A DNA stretch of 64,000 bases from Lachnoclostridium sp. UBA1308 (GTDB taxonomy: Bacteria > Bacillota > Clostridia > Lachnospirales > Lachnospiraceae): assembly GCA_002307215.1 (NCBI GenBank), contig DBTU01000044.1, forward strand, positions 80,358 to 144,357. The letters are read 5' to 3'. Below are positions 52,282 through 61,634 of this stretch, piece by piece (the first letter of the stretch is position 1; each line of letters starts with the position of its first letter). The translations under genes and the position numbers were made by a program. A model generated the notes under the pieces. It searched no databases, had not been told where the DNA came from, and saw only the letters and a program-made list of their open reading frames with translations.

Positions 52282-52521
52282 TTGATTTTCAAGAAACCAT
52301 TTTCAAGAAATTCAAGAAATCTCAAATTAATTTATGATAAGCCAATCACAAAAAAGCTACTTATAAAATAAGGAAGTAGGTACATCCATTTTATACCGGT
52401 TACGAAACAAAAACTAATGGAAGCAATGATAAATGCGGAGTAAGATAACTTTTTGAAGCACTGTTATCAAAAGATTACGTTGAGTACATAGTTTGTACAC
52501 AGAATTTTAAGAACAATTTTA

Positions 52522-52550
52522 TTGATTTATGGTAAAACTATATATATAAT
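52522..52550 (+). promoter_or_regulatory. Sigma-A promoter of ftsH
   Basis: TTGATT (52522-52527), a 17-bp spacer and TATAAT (52545-52550) lie about 140 bp before the ftsH start codon. Confidence 0.7.
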
Positions 52551-52691
52551 GAGGTATGCAGTAATTATTAGTAAACATAATGGGATCTGATTACCAATAA
52601 GGGGCAGGCTCACATTTTGTATATAGAAGGTAATTCTGGCAACACGGACTGTATTTTGCAGAACGTGGTATTCTATGAGCAGGAGGATTTC

Positions 52692-54584
52692 ATGGACAAT
52701 AACAATAAGAATAATAAGAATGGTATGCCGAATAAGATCGCCATTATTATTATATTAGTATCATCCCTCGTCATCTGGTACATGTTTTCAATGGTATCAG
52801 CGTCGTTGACAAGTGGTACAAAAAAAGAGATAACCTACAATAAATTTCTTGCAATGCTTGAGGATAAAGAAGTTGATTCAGTCCTTGTGAAAGGCTCCAC
52901 GATTTATATTACACCCACAGGACAGGAAGAAAAGACCTTCAACAAAACCACCTACTATACCGGTTATATGTATGATCAGGATCTTGTTAACCGTCTAGAA
53001 GCATCAGGGGTGGACTATAAACTGGTGGCTGAGACAACTAATATACTAAATACAGTTCTATCAATGTTACTGCCTTTTATTGCGATTTATGTGGTTATGT
53101 GGTTTCTATTTAAGGCGATATCTAAAAACAGTGGCGGTATGATGGGAGTCGGTAAATCGAATGCTAAGATTTACGTGGAAAAGCAGACCGGAGTAACTTT
53201 TAAAGACGTTGCCGGTGCAGAGGAAGCAAAGGAATCGGTATTGGAGATTGTTGACTTCCTGCATAATCCGACAAAATATACTAGCATTGGTGCGAAGCTG
53301 CCAAAGGGCGCATTGCTGGTCGGACCACCCGGAACCGGTAAAACCTTGTTGGCCAAGGCGGTAGCCGGAGAAGCGAAGGTGCCTTTCTTTTCGCTGTCAG
53401 GTTCTGATTTTGTAGAGATGTTCGTAGGCGTTGGTGCTTCGAGAGTAAGAGATTTATTTAAACAAGCGCAGCAGGCGGCTCCCGCTATTATCTTTATTGA
53501 TGAAATTGATGCCATCGGTAAAAGCCGAGATTCTCATTACGGCGGGGGAAATGATGAACGGGAACAGACCTTAAATCAGCTGCTTTCAAATATGGATGGT
53601 TTTGACTCCTCGAAGGGTTTGGTTATCCTCGGTGCAACTAACCGTCCTGAGGTACTTGATAAAGCTTTGTTGCGTCCGGGACGTTTTGATCGAAGAATCA
53701 TTGTAGATAAACCGGATTTGAAGGGCAGAGTAGAAATTCTTAAAGTTCATGCAAAGAACGTACTGATGCACGATTCTGTGGATCTTGAAGCAATTGGTAA
53801 GGCGACCTCAGGAGCTGTTGGGTCCGATCTTGCTAATATGATTAATGAGGCAGCAATTCTTGCCGTGAAGAGGGGACGCTCTGTGGTAACTCAAGAGGAT
53901 CTGTTTGAATCGGTGGAGGTTGTGGTTGCCGGTAAAGAGAAGAAGGACAGAATTCTTGGCAAGGAGGAGAAGCGGATTGTGGCTTATCATGAGGTGGGTC
54001 ACGCACTTGTAACTGCTCTTGAAAAGAATGCAGAGCCTATTCAGAAGATTACCATTGTTCCAAGAACGATGGGATCTCTAGGCTATGTAATGCAGGTACC
54101 GGAGGAAGAAAAATATCTGATGAGTAAGGATGAAATCCTTAGCCGTATTGTAACATTATATGGTGGTCGTGCAGCAGAGAAGCTTATCTTTAATTCCATT
54201 ACAACCGGGGCCTCCAACGATATTGAAAAGGCAACTCATCTTGCGAGAGCAATGGTAACACAGTATGGCATGTCCGATAAATTTGGGCTCATTGGTCTCG
54301 AATCCGTAGAGAGTAAATACTTGGACGGTAGATCAGTGCTTAACTGTGGTGAGGAAACATCCGGAGAGATTGACAAAGAGGTAATGAACATCCTGAAGGA
54401 ATGTTATAATAAGGCTGAGCAGTTACTCGCAGGAAATCGAGAAGTCATGGACCATATTGCTGAGTACTTAATCAATAAAGAGACGATAACCGGTGAAGAG
54501 TTTATGAATATCTATAACGAATTTAAGGACATAAAAGTGGAGCCTAAAGATGAAACCTCAGTAACTGTTCCGGAGATAATGTAG
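52692..54584 (+). CDS. ftsH: ATP-dependent zinc metalloprotease FtsH
   Basis: FtsH is a membrane-anchored AAA+ protease for misfolded and regulatory proteins. The N-terminal part has a hydrophobic helix (about 15-35), an extracellular loop, and a second helix (about 110-132). The AAA domain has Walker A GPPGTGKT (211-218), Walker B IIFIDEIDAIG, and the Arg-finger region LRPGRFDRR. The protease site is HEVGH (His433, His437), with the downstream acidic ligand expected in the GASNDIEKA segment. Length 630 aa. AGGAGG at 52681-52686 selects the ATG at 52692 over the upstream frame start at 52617. A strong terminator follows. Confidence 0.96.
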   Translation: MDNNNKNNKNGMPNKIAIIIILVSSLVIWYMFSMVSASLTSGTKKEITYNKFLAMLEDKEVDSVLVKGSTIYITPTGQEEKTFNKTTYYTGYMYDQDLVNRLEASGVDYKLVAETTNILNTVLSMLLPFIAIYVVMWFLFKAISKNSGGMMGVGKSNAKIYVEKQTGVTFKDVAGAEEAKESVLEIVDFLHNPTKYTSIGAKLPKGALLVGPPGTGKTLLAKAVAGEAKVPFFSLSGSDFVEMFVGVGASRVRDLFKQAQQAAPAIIFIDEIDAIGKSRDSHYGGGNDEREQTLNQLLSNMDGFDSSKGLVILGATNRPEVLDKALLRPGRFDRRIIVDKPDLKGRVEILKVHAKNVLMHDSVDLEAIGKATSGAVGSDLANMINEAAILAVKRGRSVVTQEDLFESVEVVVAGKEKKDRILGKEEKRIVAYHEVGHALVTALEKNAEPIQKITIVPRTMGSLGYVMQVPEEEKYLMSKDEILSRIVTLYGGRAAEKLIFNSITTGASNDIEKATHLARAMVTQYGMSDKFGLIGLESVESKYLDGRSVLNCGEETSGEIDKEVMNILKECYNKAEQLLAGNREVMDHIAEYLINKETITGEEFMNIYNEFKDIKVEPKDETSVTVPEIM

Positions 54585-54606
54585 ACATAATACAATTAAT
54601 ATAATT

Positions 54607-54653
54607 ACAGAAAAGACCTTCGGTACAACACTTGTACTGAAGGTCTTTTCTGT
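54607..54653 (+). terminator. Strong intrinsic terminator after ftsH
   Basis: An about 20-bp stem (54607-54628 with 54632-54653) with one mismatch has a loop of only 3 bases; the right arm itself carries GGTCTTTTCTG. An A-rich left arm would allow some bidirectional function. Confidence 0.85.
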
Positions 54654-54698
54654 CTCATAGAGCTGTATCTATGACAATTTGGTTAGGGAACGCATCCT

Positions 54699-54724
54699 AT
54701 CACTAAATAATATGCCTTAGTGAT
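54699..54724. other. Inverted repeat upstream of the small methyltransferase gene
   Basis: ATCACTAA (54699-54706) and TTAGTGAT (54717-54724) form a perfect 8-bp inverted repeat with a 10-base spacer. It could be an operator or a weak terminator (followed by TTTAATC). There is no gene between 54585 and 54864. Confidence 0.4.
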
Positions 54725-54864
54725 TTAATCACAGAACATTGTATATACAATTACTATAATTATTTAGAACATAAAAAAGGGTAATCAAAGCAATAATATA
54801 TCGAAACTATGAAAGTGAAGATTATAAGAAACAAAACTATATTGAGGAAAAGAGGGACAATACA

Positions 54865-55437
54865 GTGACCCATACATTTGATGTTAATAATAAAAGCAAA
54901 CTTGATAATCCAAAGAGAAGAGAAATGCTTCCGGTGAATCAAGTGCTTGTCGAAATTGGATTAAGGGCAGGTGATACATTCGCAGATATCGGTTGCGGAA
55001 TCGGTTATTTTACTATTTCGGCTGCAGAAGTAGTTGGGGAAAAAGGGATGATTTATGCCATGGATGTCCAGCCGGAAATGTTGGAAGTACTGAAACAAAA
55101 GGTGAAAGAAAGTGAATTGACAAACATTCGAACCATTTTAACGGAAGATAACGATTTTAAACTGGAAGAATCTGTTATCTCATATGCATTTATCTGTACG
55201 GTACTGCATGAAGTGGATGATAAAGTTGGATTTATAAAAGAAGTCGTGAGAATTCTGGACGACAGCGGTAGAATTGCTGTCGTCGAGTGGAGAAAAAGTG
55301 AAAGTGATTGGGGGCCGCCGGTGAATCATAGAATGGATCATTGTGAAGTGGAACAACTTCTTCTTGAGGCTGGATTTATGAATCATTCGTTGGTAATTCT
55401 AAATGAACATTTCTATATAGTGATGGCCACGAAATAA
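54865..55437 (+). CDS. Class I SAM-dependent methyltransferase
   Basis: The 190-aa product is a UbiE/Methyltransf_11-like enzyme of unknown substrate. FADIGCGIGYFTISAAEVV (residues 40-58) is SAM motif I, IYAMDVQPEMLEVLKQK holds the acidic ribose contact (Asp), and SYAFICTVLHEVDD is the motif II/post-II region. RIAVVEWRKSESDWGPPVNHRM near 143-164 is a distinctive substrate segment. GTG start after GAGGGA. It is monocistronic, between the ftsH terminator and a convergent PHP gene, and unrelated to the glycosylation island. A thiol or metalloid methyltransferase is possible, but no ArsM-type Cys pattern is visible. Confidence 0.8.
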   Translation: MTHTFDVNNKSKLDNPKRREMLPVNQVLVEIGLRAGDTFADIGCGIGYFTISAAEVVGEKGMIYAMDVQPEMLEVLKQKVKESELTNIRTILTEDNDFKLEESVISYAFICTVLHEVDDKVGFIKEVVRILDDSGRIAVVEWRKSESDWGPPVNHRMDHCEVEQLLLEAGFMNHSLVILNEHFYIVMATK

Positions 55438-55510
55438 TAAGAAGCTACTGTATAAATGGCTTGTATTATTGCCAGTAAATACGCAACAGCATATATTTGG
55501 ATTCAATTCG

Positions 55511-56344
55511 TCACTTGTATAATCCATGTATCTTCAGTTGTTGAATTGGAGTATTTGTTCCCCCTACCTCTGCAGTGCCGAACTTTCCGTGACAATCGGA
55601 ACCACAAGTAATGAGTAGGTCCTGTTCATGGCAGATGTTCAGACAGATTTTTGTAACCTCCTCTGTATGAGTCGGATAGTAGCACTCAATCCCATCCAGA
55701 CCATAACCCGTCAAGCGATGTACCTCTTTCTCGAAAATCTGCAGCTCGTTCTGCTTAACGGTTACCCCAGGGTGCGCAAGCACTGCCTTTCCGCCGGCTC
55801 TATGGATATATTCACATACTTCCCGAACGGAGAGAAAATCAACTTTATCATAGGTACAAGAATATTGCGGGTAGAATACAAAGCCATCTCGCAAGCTATT
55901 TGTAATTCCTCTGTCCAACAGATAATGAATCGCTTTCCAACCGCCTGTCGTGCAGTCGTAGGAATATTCCAGATAATCGGAATATGAGATGCTGTCATAA
56001 TCGTCTTGCATCTTATCAATCAGCATGGAATTAACTTGGTCAAGTAACAGGTGATTACGGTCTACAAAAGCGCAGAATTCTTCACTCTCCAAATTTATGC
56101 CGTATCCGAGGATATGGACATTAATGCCGTTGTCCAAGGAATCAAGTTCAACGCCGGAAACATATGAAATATTTAATCCCTTGCATAACTTCTTTAACTC
56201 TCGAGTCCCCTCTAAGATATTGTGATCAGTAATAGCAAGCAGAGCGACGCCTTTGTTCAGTGCCGCCTGTAGAATTTCCGTAGGAGACATGGTACCGTCC
56301 GAATAAAAGGTGTGAGTATGCATATCAGCAAGCTTTTCAGCCAT
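55511..56344 (-). CDS. PHP-domain metal-dependent phosphoesterase
   Basis: The 277-aa product opens with MHTHTFYSDGTMSPTEI, the first PHP motif (HxH plus SDG), followed by LAITDHNILEGT (motif II), SGVELDS (Glu ligand), AVLAHPGV (His) and GIECYYPTH, ending with CGSDCHGKFG. These are the metal ligands of the YciV/TrpH (RNase AM-like) branch. Members hydrolyse nucleotide 3',5'-bisphosphates or trim RNA 5' ends. The ATG follows AGGAGGG on the minus strand. It is transcribed divergently from uvrC and convergently with the methyltransferase gene. Its cellular substrate here is inferred, not seen. Confidence 0.85.
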   Translation of the reverse strand: MAEKLADMHTHTFYSDGTMSPTEILQAALNKGVALLAITDHNILEGTRELKKLCKGLNISYVSGVELDSLDNGINVHILGYGINLESEEFCAFVDRNHLLLDQVNSMLIDKMQDDYDSISYSDYLEYSYDCTTGGWKAIHYLLDRGITNSLRDGFVFYPQYSCTYDKVDFLSVREVCEYIHRAGGKAVLAHPGVTVKQNELQIFEKEVHRLTGYGLDGIECYYPTHTEEVTKICLNICHEQDLLITCGSDCHGKFGTAEVGGTNTPIQQLKIHGLYK

Positions 56345-56643
56345 TTTCAGCCCTCCTAATAATAGTTTTCATAATAACCTAACATGTCAGCCCTTTGAAT
56401 AAAAATAGCCACATTGGGGTAGAAACACAATGTTAAAATATGCAGAATATATAAATGAATTTCCAATGGAATTCATTTATATATTTCCAATGGCACGCAT
56501 GATTTTTGCAAGACTATATAATCACATTATTTACATTATATAGCGCTTTGATTCAAAACGCCACCCCTCCATACAAATTGACTTAATAATGTAGCTGTTG
56601 TACAATGCATATAGAAATGTATTAACACACAACAGGAGCAGCT
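56345..56643. other. Divergent intergenic region with a palindrome (about 299 bp)
   Basis: The region separates the PHP gene (minus) and uvrC (plus). A perfect 15-bp inverted repeat (56447-56461 with 56470-56484) sits in it, flanked by the direct repeat TTTCCAATGG (56460-56469 and 56485-56494). The uvrC promoter lies at 56578-56606. I see no gene. Confidence 0.6.
56578..56606 (+). promoter_or_regulatory. Sigma-A promoter of uvrC
   Basis: TTGACT (56578-56583), a 17-bp spacer and TACAAT (56601-56606) lie 38 bp upstream of the uvrC start. Confidence 0.75.
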
Positions 56644-58503
56644 ATGTTTCAAATAGAAGAAGAATTGAAGAAATTACCGGCAAAGCCGGGTGTATATATT
56701 ATGCGGGACAAGAAGGATACAATTATCTATGTGGGTAAGGCAATCATCCTTAAGAACAGGGTAAGACAGTATTTTCAGAACAGCCGCAATCATACCGAGA
56801 AAATCAAGCAGATGGTTGAAAATATTGACCATTTCGAGTATATTATTACAGATTCGGAGCTTGAGGCTCTTGTTTTAGAATGTAATTTAATAAAGGAACA
56901 TATGCCGAAATACAATACAATGTTAAAGGATGACAAGACGTATCCATATCTTCGTATTACCTTGTATGAAGCATTTCCAAGAGTGTCAATCGTTCGTGAG
57001 CAGAAGAAGGACAAAGCAAAATATTACGGACCCTATACCAGTATGACGGCAGTGAAGGATACGCTCGAGCTGTTGCGTCAAATCTATAAAATCAGAACCT
57101 GCAGTCGTATACTTCCGGGGGATGCCGGTAAGGAACGACCCTGCTTGTATTATCATATGGGACAATGTGAAGCTCCCTGCCAGCAATTTATTACACAGGA
57201 AGATTACAGAATCAATATCGATGAAGTAATAGAATTTCTAAATGGTAATTATGCGAGGGTTGCGAAGCTTTTAGAAACAAGAATGGCTGAGGCTTCTGTC
57301 GCCCTTGAGTTTGAAAAGGCAGCGAAGTACAGAGATTTGCTCCACAGCGTAAAGCAGATTGCAGGTAGGCAAAAGATTACCAATACGGATCAGGTGGACC
57401 GTGATATTATCGCATTTGCCAGAGATAAAGATGAAGCAGTGGTTCAGACCTTCTTTATCAGGAGCGGTAAACTGATCGGAAGGGATCATTTCCATTTAAG
57501 CGGTGTTGAGGATGTGGAAGATGCGGAGGTAATGGCAAGTTTTTTGAAACAGTTCTATGCCGGCACTCCCTACATTCCAAAAGAGATTTCCCTCGGTACA
57601 AAGACAGAGGAGGAAGAGCTGATTACGCAGTGGCTTACAGCAAAGAGAGGTCAGAAGGTATATCTAAGGACGCCTCAAAAGGGAGATAAGGAAAAGCTGG
57701 TGGAGCTTGCCAGAAAGAACGCCGAACTGGTACTCAATCAGGATATCGAGAAGATAAAGCGTGAGGAAGCAAAGACCACAGGGGCGCTCAGAGAACTTGC
57801 AGGATATTTGGATCTTCCTCTGGTAGAGAGAATTGAATCCTTTGATATCTCCAATACCGCGGGTTTCGAATCGGTCGGTTCGATGGTTGTCTTTGAGAAA
57901 GGAAAGCCAAAGAAAGCTGATTACCGGAAATTCAAGATTCGCAGTGTCAAGGGACCGGATGATTATGCCTCCATGTATGAGGTACTGACGAGAAGATTTA
58001 CCCACGGGCAGAAGGAACTCCTGCATTACAGGGAGAACAACCTGGATGAATCACTGGGAAGCTTTACAAGATATCCCGATTTAATTCTCATGGATGGTGG
58101 AAAGGGACAGGTGGGGATAGCTTTAAAAGTATTATCAGAATTGAGGCTTAATATTGCTGTGTGCGGTATGGTTAAGGATGATAATCATAGAACCAGAGGA
58201 CTGTTCTATCAAGACAAAGAACTGTCTTTTGATAAAAGCAGCGAATTGTTTCGTCTGCTTACGAGAATACAGGATGAAACGCACCGATTTGCAATTGAGT
58301 ATCACCGTAATCTAAGACAGAAGAATCAAGTACATTCAATACTGGATGACATCAGCGGAATCGGTCCGACCAGAAGAAGAGCACTGATGAAATACTTCCA
58401 ATCGTTAGAGGCTATACAAGCTGCCGGGGTGGAGGAAATCCTCAGTATTCCGGAGATGAACCGACAGGCGGCAGAGCAGGTTTATGAATTTTTTCATAGT
58501 TAG
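56644..58503 (+). CDS. uvrC: Excinuclease ABC subunit C
   Basis: UvrC makes the two incisions of nucleotide excision repair. The GIY-YIG nuclease lies at about residues 14-90 (KPGVYIMRDKKDTIIYVGKA). A Cys-rich stretch follows (CLYYHMGQCEAPC). The UVR motif, which contacts UvrB, is near 200-235 (ALEFEKAAKYRDLL). The RNase H-like endonuclease has ESFDISNTAG, GPDDYASMYEVLTRRF and DLILMDGGKGQV. The helix-hairpin-helix pair ends the protein (DDISGIGPTRRRALMKYF). Length 619 aa is normal. AGGAG precedes the ATG. It heads the operon-like run uvrC-hprK-glk-murB-rapZ-whiA. Confidence 0.96.
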   Translation: MFQIEEELKKLPAKPGVYIMRDKKDTIIYVGKAIILKNRVRQYFQNSRNHTEKIKQMVENIDHFEYIITDSELEALVLECNLIKEHMPKYNTMLKDDKTYPYLRITLYEAFPRVSIVREQKKDKAKYYGPYTSMTAVKDTLELLRQIYKIRTCSRILPGDAGKERPCLYYHMGQCEAPCQQFITQEDYRINIDEVIEFLNGNYARVAKLLETRMAEASVALEFEKAAKYRDLLHSVKQIAGRQKITNTDQVDRDIIAFARDKDEAVVQTFFIRSGKLIGRDHFHLSGVEDVEDAEVMASFLKQFYAGTPYIPKEISLGTKTEEEELITQWLTAKRGQKVYLRTPQKGDKEKLVELARKNAELVLNQDIEKIKREEAKTTGALRELAGYLDLPLVERIESFDISNTAGFESVGSMVVFEKGKPKKADYRKFKIRSVKGPDDYASMYEVLTRRFTHGQKELLHYRENNLDESLGSFTRYPDLILMDGGKGQVGIALKVLSELRLNIAVCGMVKDDNHRTRGLFYQDKELSFDKSSELFRLLTRIQDETHRFAIEYHRNLRQKNQVHSILDDISGIGPTRRRALMKYFQSLEAIQAAGVEEILSIPEMNRQAAEQVYEFFHS

Positions 58504-58518
58504 ATTGTACAATAGGCA

Positions 58519-58548
58519 TTTACAGCTTGTAAACTAATATGTTAGAAT
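58519..58548 (+). promoter_or_regulatory. Possible sigma-A promoter of hprK
   Basis: TTTACA (58519-58524), an 18-bp spacer and TAGAAT (58543-58548) lie 37 bp upstream of the hprK start. The match is moderate. Confidence 0.45.
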
Positions 58549-58585
58549 GTAGCGGGACATACAGAACTTTTGAACGGAGGATATT

Positions 58586-59524
58586 ATGTATACAGTAGAA
58601 TTAGTTAAATTAATTGAGAAAATGAACTTGGAGAATTGTACTCCTGATGTCTTTATCAATAATATTAAGATTTCTCAACCCGATGTGAACAGGCCGGCCC
58701 TGCAGTTGGCAGGTTTCTTTGATTATTTTGATTCAGAGCGTGTTCAGGTAATCGGTTATGTGGAGAATGCCTATATGCAGCAGATGGATAGTGAACAGAG
58801 AATTCAGATTTTATCAAGACTGATGGATTCACATGTTCCTTGTATTGTATTTAGTAGAAATTTGGAGGTCAGTGAAAGCTTTATCGAGCTTGCAATGCAA
58901 AAAGGAGTACCAATCCTTCGTACCGCAAAGACTACATCCTCCTTTATGGCAGAGGTAATCCGCTGGTTAAATGTAGAGCTTGCACCAAGAATTACGATCC
59001 ACGGAGGACTTGTAGATGTATATGGTGAAGGTATCCTGATTATGGGTGAAAGCGGTATCGGTAAGAGCGAAGCAGCACTTGAATTAATTAAGCGTGGACA
59101 TCGTCTTGTTACGGATGATGTTGTTGAAATTAAGAAAGTTAGCGATGATACCCTGATTGGTACGTCGCCGGATATCACAAGACATTTTATCGAACTCAGA
59201 GGTATCGGTATCATTGATGTCAAAACACTGTTCGGGGTGGAAAGTGTTAAGAATACACAGGCGATCGATCTTGTAATTAAATTAGAAGAGTGGAATAAGG
59301 AGAAGCAATATGACCGTCTCGGTCTGGAGGAAACCTACACCGAATTCCTCGGTAATAAGGTGGTATGCCATTCCATACCAATTCGTCCGGGCAGGAACCT
59401 TGCGATTATCTGTGAATCGGCAGCAGTCAATTACCGTCAGAAGAAGATGGGCTACAACGCTGCTCAAGAGCTGTATAACCGCGTTACGAACAGTCTGAAA
59501 AAGAGTGAGAACCAACAGCCATAA
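58586..59524 (+). CDS. hprK: HPr kinase/phosphorylase
   Basis: HprK phosphorylates HPr or Crh on Ser46 and can reverse it, controlling carbon catabolite repression. The N-terminal domain is about 130 residues. The kinase has Walker A GESGIGKS (154-161), then RGHRLVTDDVVEI and the signature ELRGIGIIDVKTLFGV with IGRR-like C-terminal motif replaced by IPIRPGRN. Length 312 aa is typical. AGGAGG lies upstream. A Crh-like protein with Ser46 is encoded at 63501, a likely substrate within this window. A ROK glucokinase follows 60 bp later. Confidence 0.96.
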   Translation: MYTVELVKLIEKMNLENCTPDVFINNIKISQPDVNRPALQLAGFFDYFDSERVQVIGYVENAYMQQMDSEQRIQILSRLMDSHVPCIVFSRNLEVSESFIELAMQKGVPILRTAKTTSSFMAEVIRWLNVELAPRITIHGGLVDVYGEGILIMGESGIGKSEAALELIKRGHRLVTDDVVEIKKVSDDTLIGTSPDITRHFIELRGIGIIDVKTLFGVESVKNTQAIDLVIKLEEWNKEKQYDRLGLEETYTEFLGNKVVCHSIPIRPGRNLAIICESAAVNYRQKKMGYNAAQELYNRVTNSLKKSENQQP

Positions 59525-59584
59525 ATTAAATTAAGAAATCAATCTAGAATAGATGATAAAGCAAGCGCAGGAATGAGGGAGAAT

Positions 59585-60532
59585 ATGAAACAGGTATGTT
59601 TTGGAATTGACATCGGAGGAACGGCAGTAAAGGTTGGTTTGTTTGATACAGAGGGGAAGCTGTTGAATAAATGGGACTTTTCAACCAAAAAGACGGGGAA
59701 CGGCAGAGATATCCTTAAGGATTCGGCAGAATTTATACTGCTTAAGATGCAAGAACTAAATATCAATAAGCACGATGTAATTGGCGTAGGTGTCGGTATT
59801 CCGGGACCGGTTAAAGATAATGGTGAAGTACTGGAGTTGCCCAATCTGGGCCTGGGCCATTTTAATATTGAAGATGAAATGACACAAATGACAGGCCTTA
59901 AGGTGAAGGCTGCGAATGATGCCAATGCGGCTGCTCTCGGCGAAATGTGGATGGGTGGCGGAAAAGGCTTTCAGAATATGGTATTGGTCACGTTGGGGAC
60001 CGGTGTCGGGGGTGGTATTATCCTAAATGGCTCGATCATCGCAGGAAGCAATGGAGCAGGCGGTGAAATCGGTCATATATTTGTCAATTCCAATGAAACA
60101 GCCACCTGCGGTTGTGGGAAAAAAGGGTGCCTTGAGCAATATGCTTCCGCAACCGGGATTGTAAGACTGGCAAAGAGTATTCTAGCTGAAAAGATCGATG
60201 CGTCTTGTATGCGAGATATTCCTGAATTAAGTGCTAAGTCGGTATTTGATTGTGCAAAAGCAGGAGATAAACTTGCACTCGAAACAGTTGAGGGTGCCTG
60301 TTGTTATCTTGGTATTGCGCTGTCTCATATCGCACAAGTGATTGATCCACAGGCTTTCGTTATTGGCGGCGGAGTATCTATGGCCGGTGAGATTATAACA
60401 GATACAATTGAAAAATATTATAACAGCCATGTTATGAATGCGTTAAAGAATAAAGAATTCCGTCTGGCTACACTGGGTAATGATGCCGGAATATACGGAG
60501 CAGCGAGACTGATTTATTCATTAGCCAAGTAA
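59585..60532 (+). CDS. glk: ROK-family glucokinase
   Basis: The enzyme phosphorylates glucose with ATP, feeding glycolysis. The 315-aa product has the phosphate motif FGIDIGGTAVKVG at the N-terminus, GVGIPGPV, NDANAAALGE, VLVTLGTGVGGGIILNG, and the ROK zinc-site GEIGHIFV with CGCGKKGCLEQYAS near 170-183. GAGGGAG at 59575-59581 selects the ATG at 59585 over the one at 59573. It lies between hprK and murB, so it is linked to carbon regulation. Glucose is the usual substrate but other hexoses cannot be excluded. Confidence 0.92.
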   Translation: MKQVCFGIDIGGTAVKVGLFDTEGKLLNKWDFSTKKTGNGRDILKDSAEFILLKMQELNINKHDVIGVGVGIPGPVKDNGEVLELPNLGLGHFNIEDEMTQMTGLKVKAANDANAAALGEMWMGGGKGFQNMVLVTLGTGVGGGIILNGSIIAGSNGAGGEIGHIFVNSNETATCGCGKKGCLEQYASATGIVRLAKSILAEKIDASCMRDIPELSAKSVFDCAKAGDKLALETVEGACCYLGIALSHIAQVIDPQAFVIGGGVSMAGEIITDTIEKYYNSHVMNALKNKEFRLATLGNDAGIYGAARLIYSLAK

Positions 60533-60641
60533 AAGCTTAATGATTCATTAAAGCATAAAAATAATAGAATAATAATAAGCTTTATTGTAGGTTTTGCTTT
60601 CCTGACAATAGCAGGTTAGCAATACACATAAGGAGGCATAA

Positions 60642-61586
60642 TTGGAAGATAGATTCTATCAGAAATTAAATCTTATCTTAACGAAGGAGCAGATTAGAAG
60701 GAAGGAACGCATGGAGATGCACACCTCACTTCATATCGGTGGCGAAGCAGATTATTATGTGATACCTGGAACAACCTCTGAAGTACGTGAGGTGGTAGAT
60801 TTATGTAAGTATGAAAAGCTACCTTGTTTTATTTTAGGTAATGGCAGCAATCTACTGGTTTCTGATCTGGGTTACCGCGGACTGATTCTTCAATTGGCGG
60901 ATAATTTCTCGAAGATTTGGGTGAAAGATGACTGCATCATTACAGCGCAGGCAGGCGTTATGTTGGCTAAGCTGGCAAATGAGGCGGCAACTCATAGTTT
61001 AAGTGGTTTTGAGTTTGCGGCCGGGATTCCTGGGACACTGGGCGGAGCGGTTACAATGAATGCCGGAGCTTATGATGGTGAGATGAAGCACTGTTTGATT
61101 GGCGCCAGGGTGTTGGACGAAGACGGTAATATACAGAGTCTTGACAGGAACGATCTGGAATTGGGGTATCGGGCCAGTATTTTGCAGAGAAGGGAATATA
61201 TACTTTTAGAAGCGGACCTTGTATTAATGCCCGGAGATGAACTAACGATACGGGCCAAGATGAAGGAATTGAATGCCAAAAGACGTGAAAAACAACCCTT
61301 GGAGCATTATAGCGCCGGCAGTACCTTTAAGAGACCACCGGGAGATTATGCAGGGAAGTTAATCAGCGATGCAGGATTATGCGGTTATCAGGTAGGTGGA
61401 GCAGCTGTGTCTGAGAAGCACTGTGGTTTTGTGATTAATAAGGAGCATGCAACCGCTAAGGATTTTGTCACTGTTATGGAGGATGTTATTAGAATTGTTG
61501 AAGAAAAATTCGGGGTAAGACTGGAACCTGAGGTTAAGCTTCTTGGCGATTTTGATGATGAAAATGCGATAACACCAATAAAATGA
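60642..61586 (+). CDS. murB: UDP-N-acetylenolpyruvoylglucosamine reductase
   Basis: MurB reduces UDP-GlcNAc-enolpyruvate to UDP-MurNAc with NADPH and FAD, an early step in peptidoglycan synthesis. The FAD-binding part has LGNGSNLLVSDLGYRG and FEFAAGIPGTLGGAVTMNAGAY. YRASIL and AGSTFKRP (the catalytic Ser region) follow, then GYQVGGAAVSEKHCGFVIN. Length 314 aa matches the Firmicute type. The start is TTG at 60642 with AGGAGG 5 bases upstream. A TGAGCC/GGCTCA hairpin (61584-61601) overlaps its stop, without a T run. Confidence 0.95.
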   Translation: MEDRFYQKLNLILTKEQIRRKERMEMHTSLHIGGEADYYVIPGTTSEVREVVDLCKYEKLPCFILGNGSNLLVSDLGYRGLILQLADNFSKIWVKDDCIITAQAGVMLAKLANEAATHSLSGFEFAAGIPGTLGGAVTMNAGAYDGEMKHCLIGARVLDEDGNIQSLDRNDLELGYRASILQRREYILLEADLVLMPGDELTIRAKMKELNAKRREKQPLEHYSAGSTFKRPPGDYAGKLISDAGLCGYQVGGAAVSEKHCGFVINKEHATAKDFVTVMEDVIRIVEEKFGVRLEPEVKLLGDFDDENAITPIK

Positions 61587-61601
61587 GCCAATAAAGGCTC
61601 A
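61584..61601 (+). other. Hairpin at the murB-rapZ junction
   Basis: TGAGCC (61584-61589, containing the murB stop) pairs perfectly with GGCTCA (61596-61601) around a 6-base loop. No T run follows, so this is not a standard terminator; it may stabilise or mark a processing site in the mRNA. Confidence 0.4.
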
Positions 61602-61634
61602 CTGCAAAAGAGTATGTGAAAGGCGCGGTTGATC

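Larger units (their letters stand above)
51946..52691. other. Divergent intergenic region between pyrG and ftsH (746 bp)
   Basis: No gene is seen. On the minus strand it holds the pyrG promoter and a structured leader with an attenuator-like terminator; next to the promoter lie direct repeats (52238-52281 and a TTCAAGAAA triplication at about 52288-52317). On the plus strand it holds the ftsH promoter (52522-52550). The frame upstream of the ftsH start (52617-52691) looks untranslated, since AGGAGG sits just before the ATG at 52692. Confidence 0.6.

Noticed and set aside
58804..59223. 139-codon minus-strand frame inside hprK
   Set aside because: It runs antisense to the conserved Walker A region of hprK, with no upstream ribosome site.
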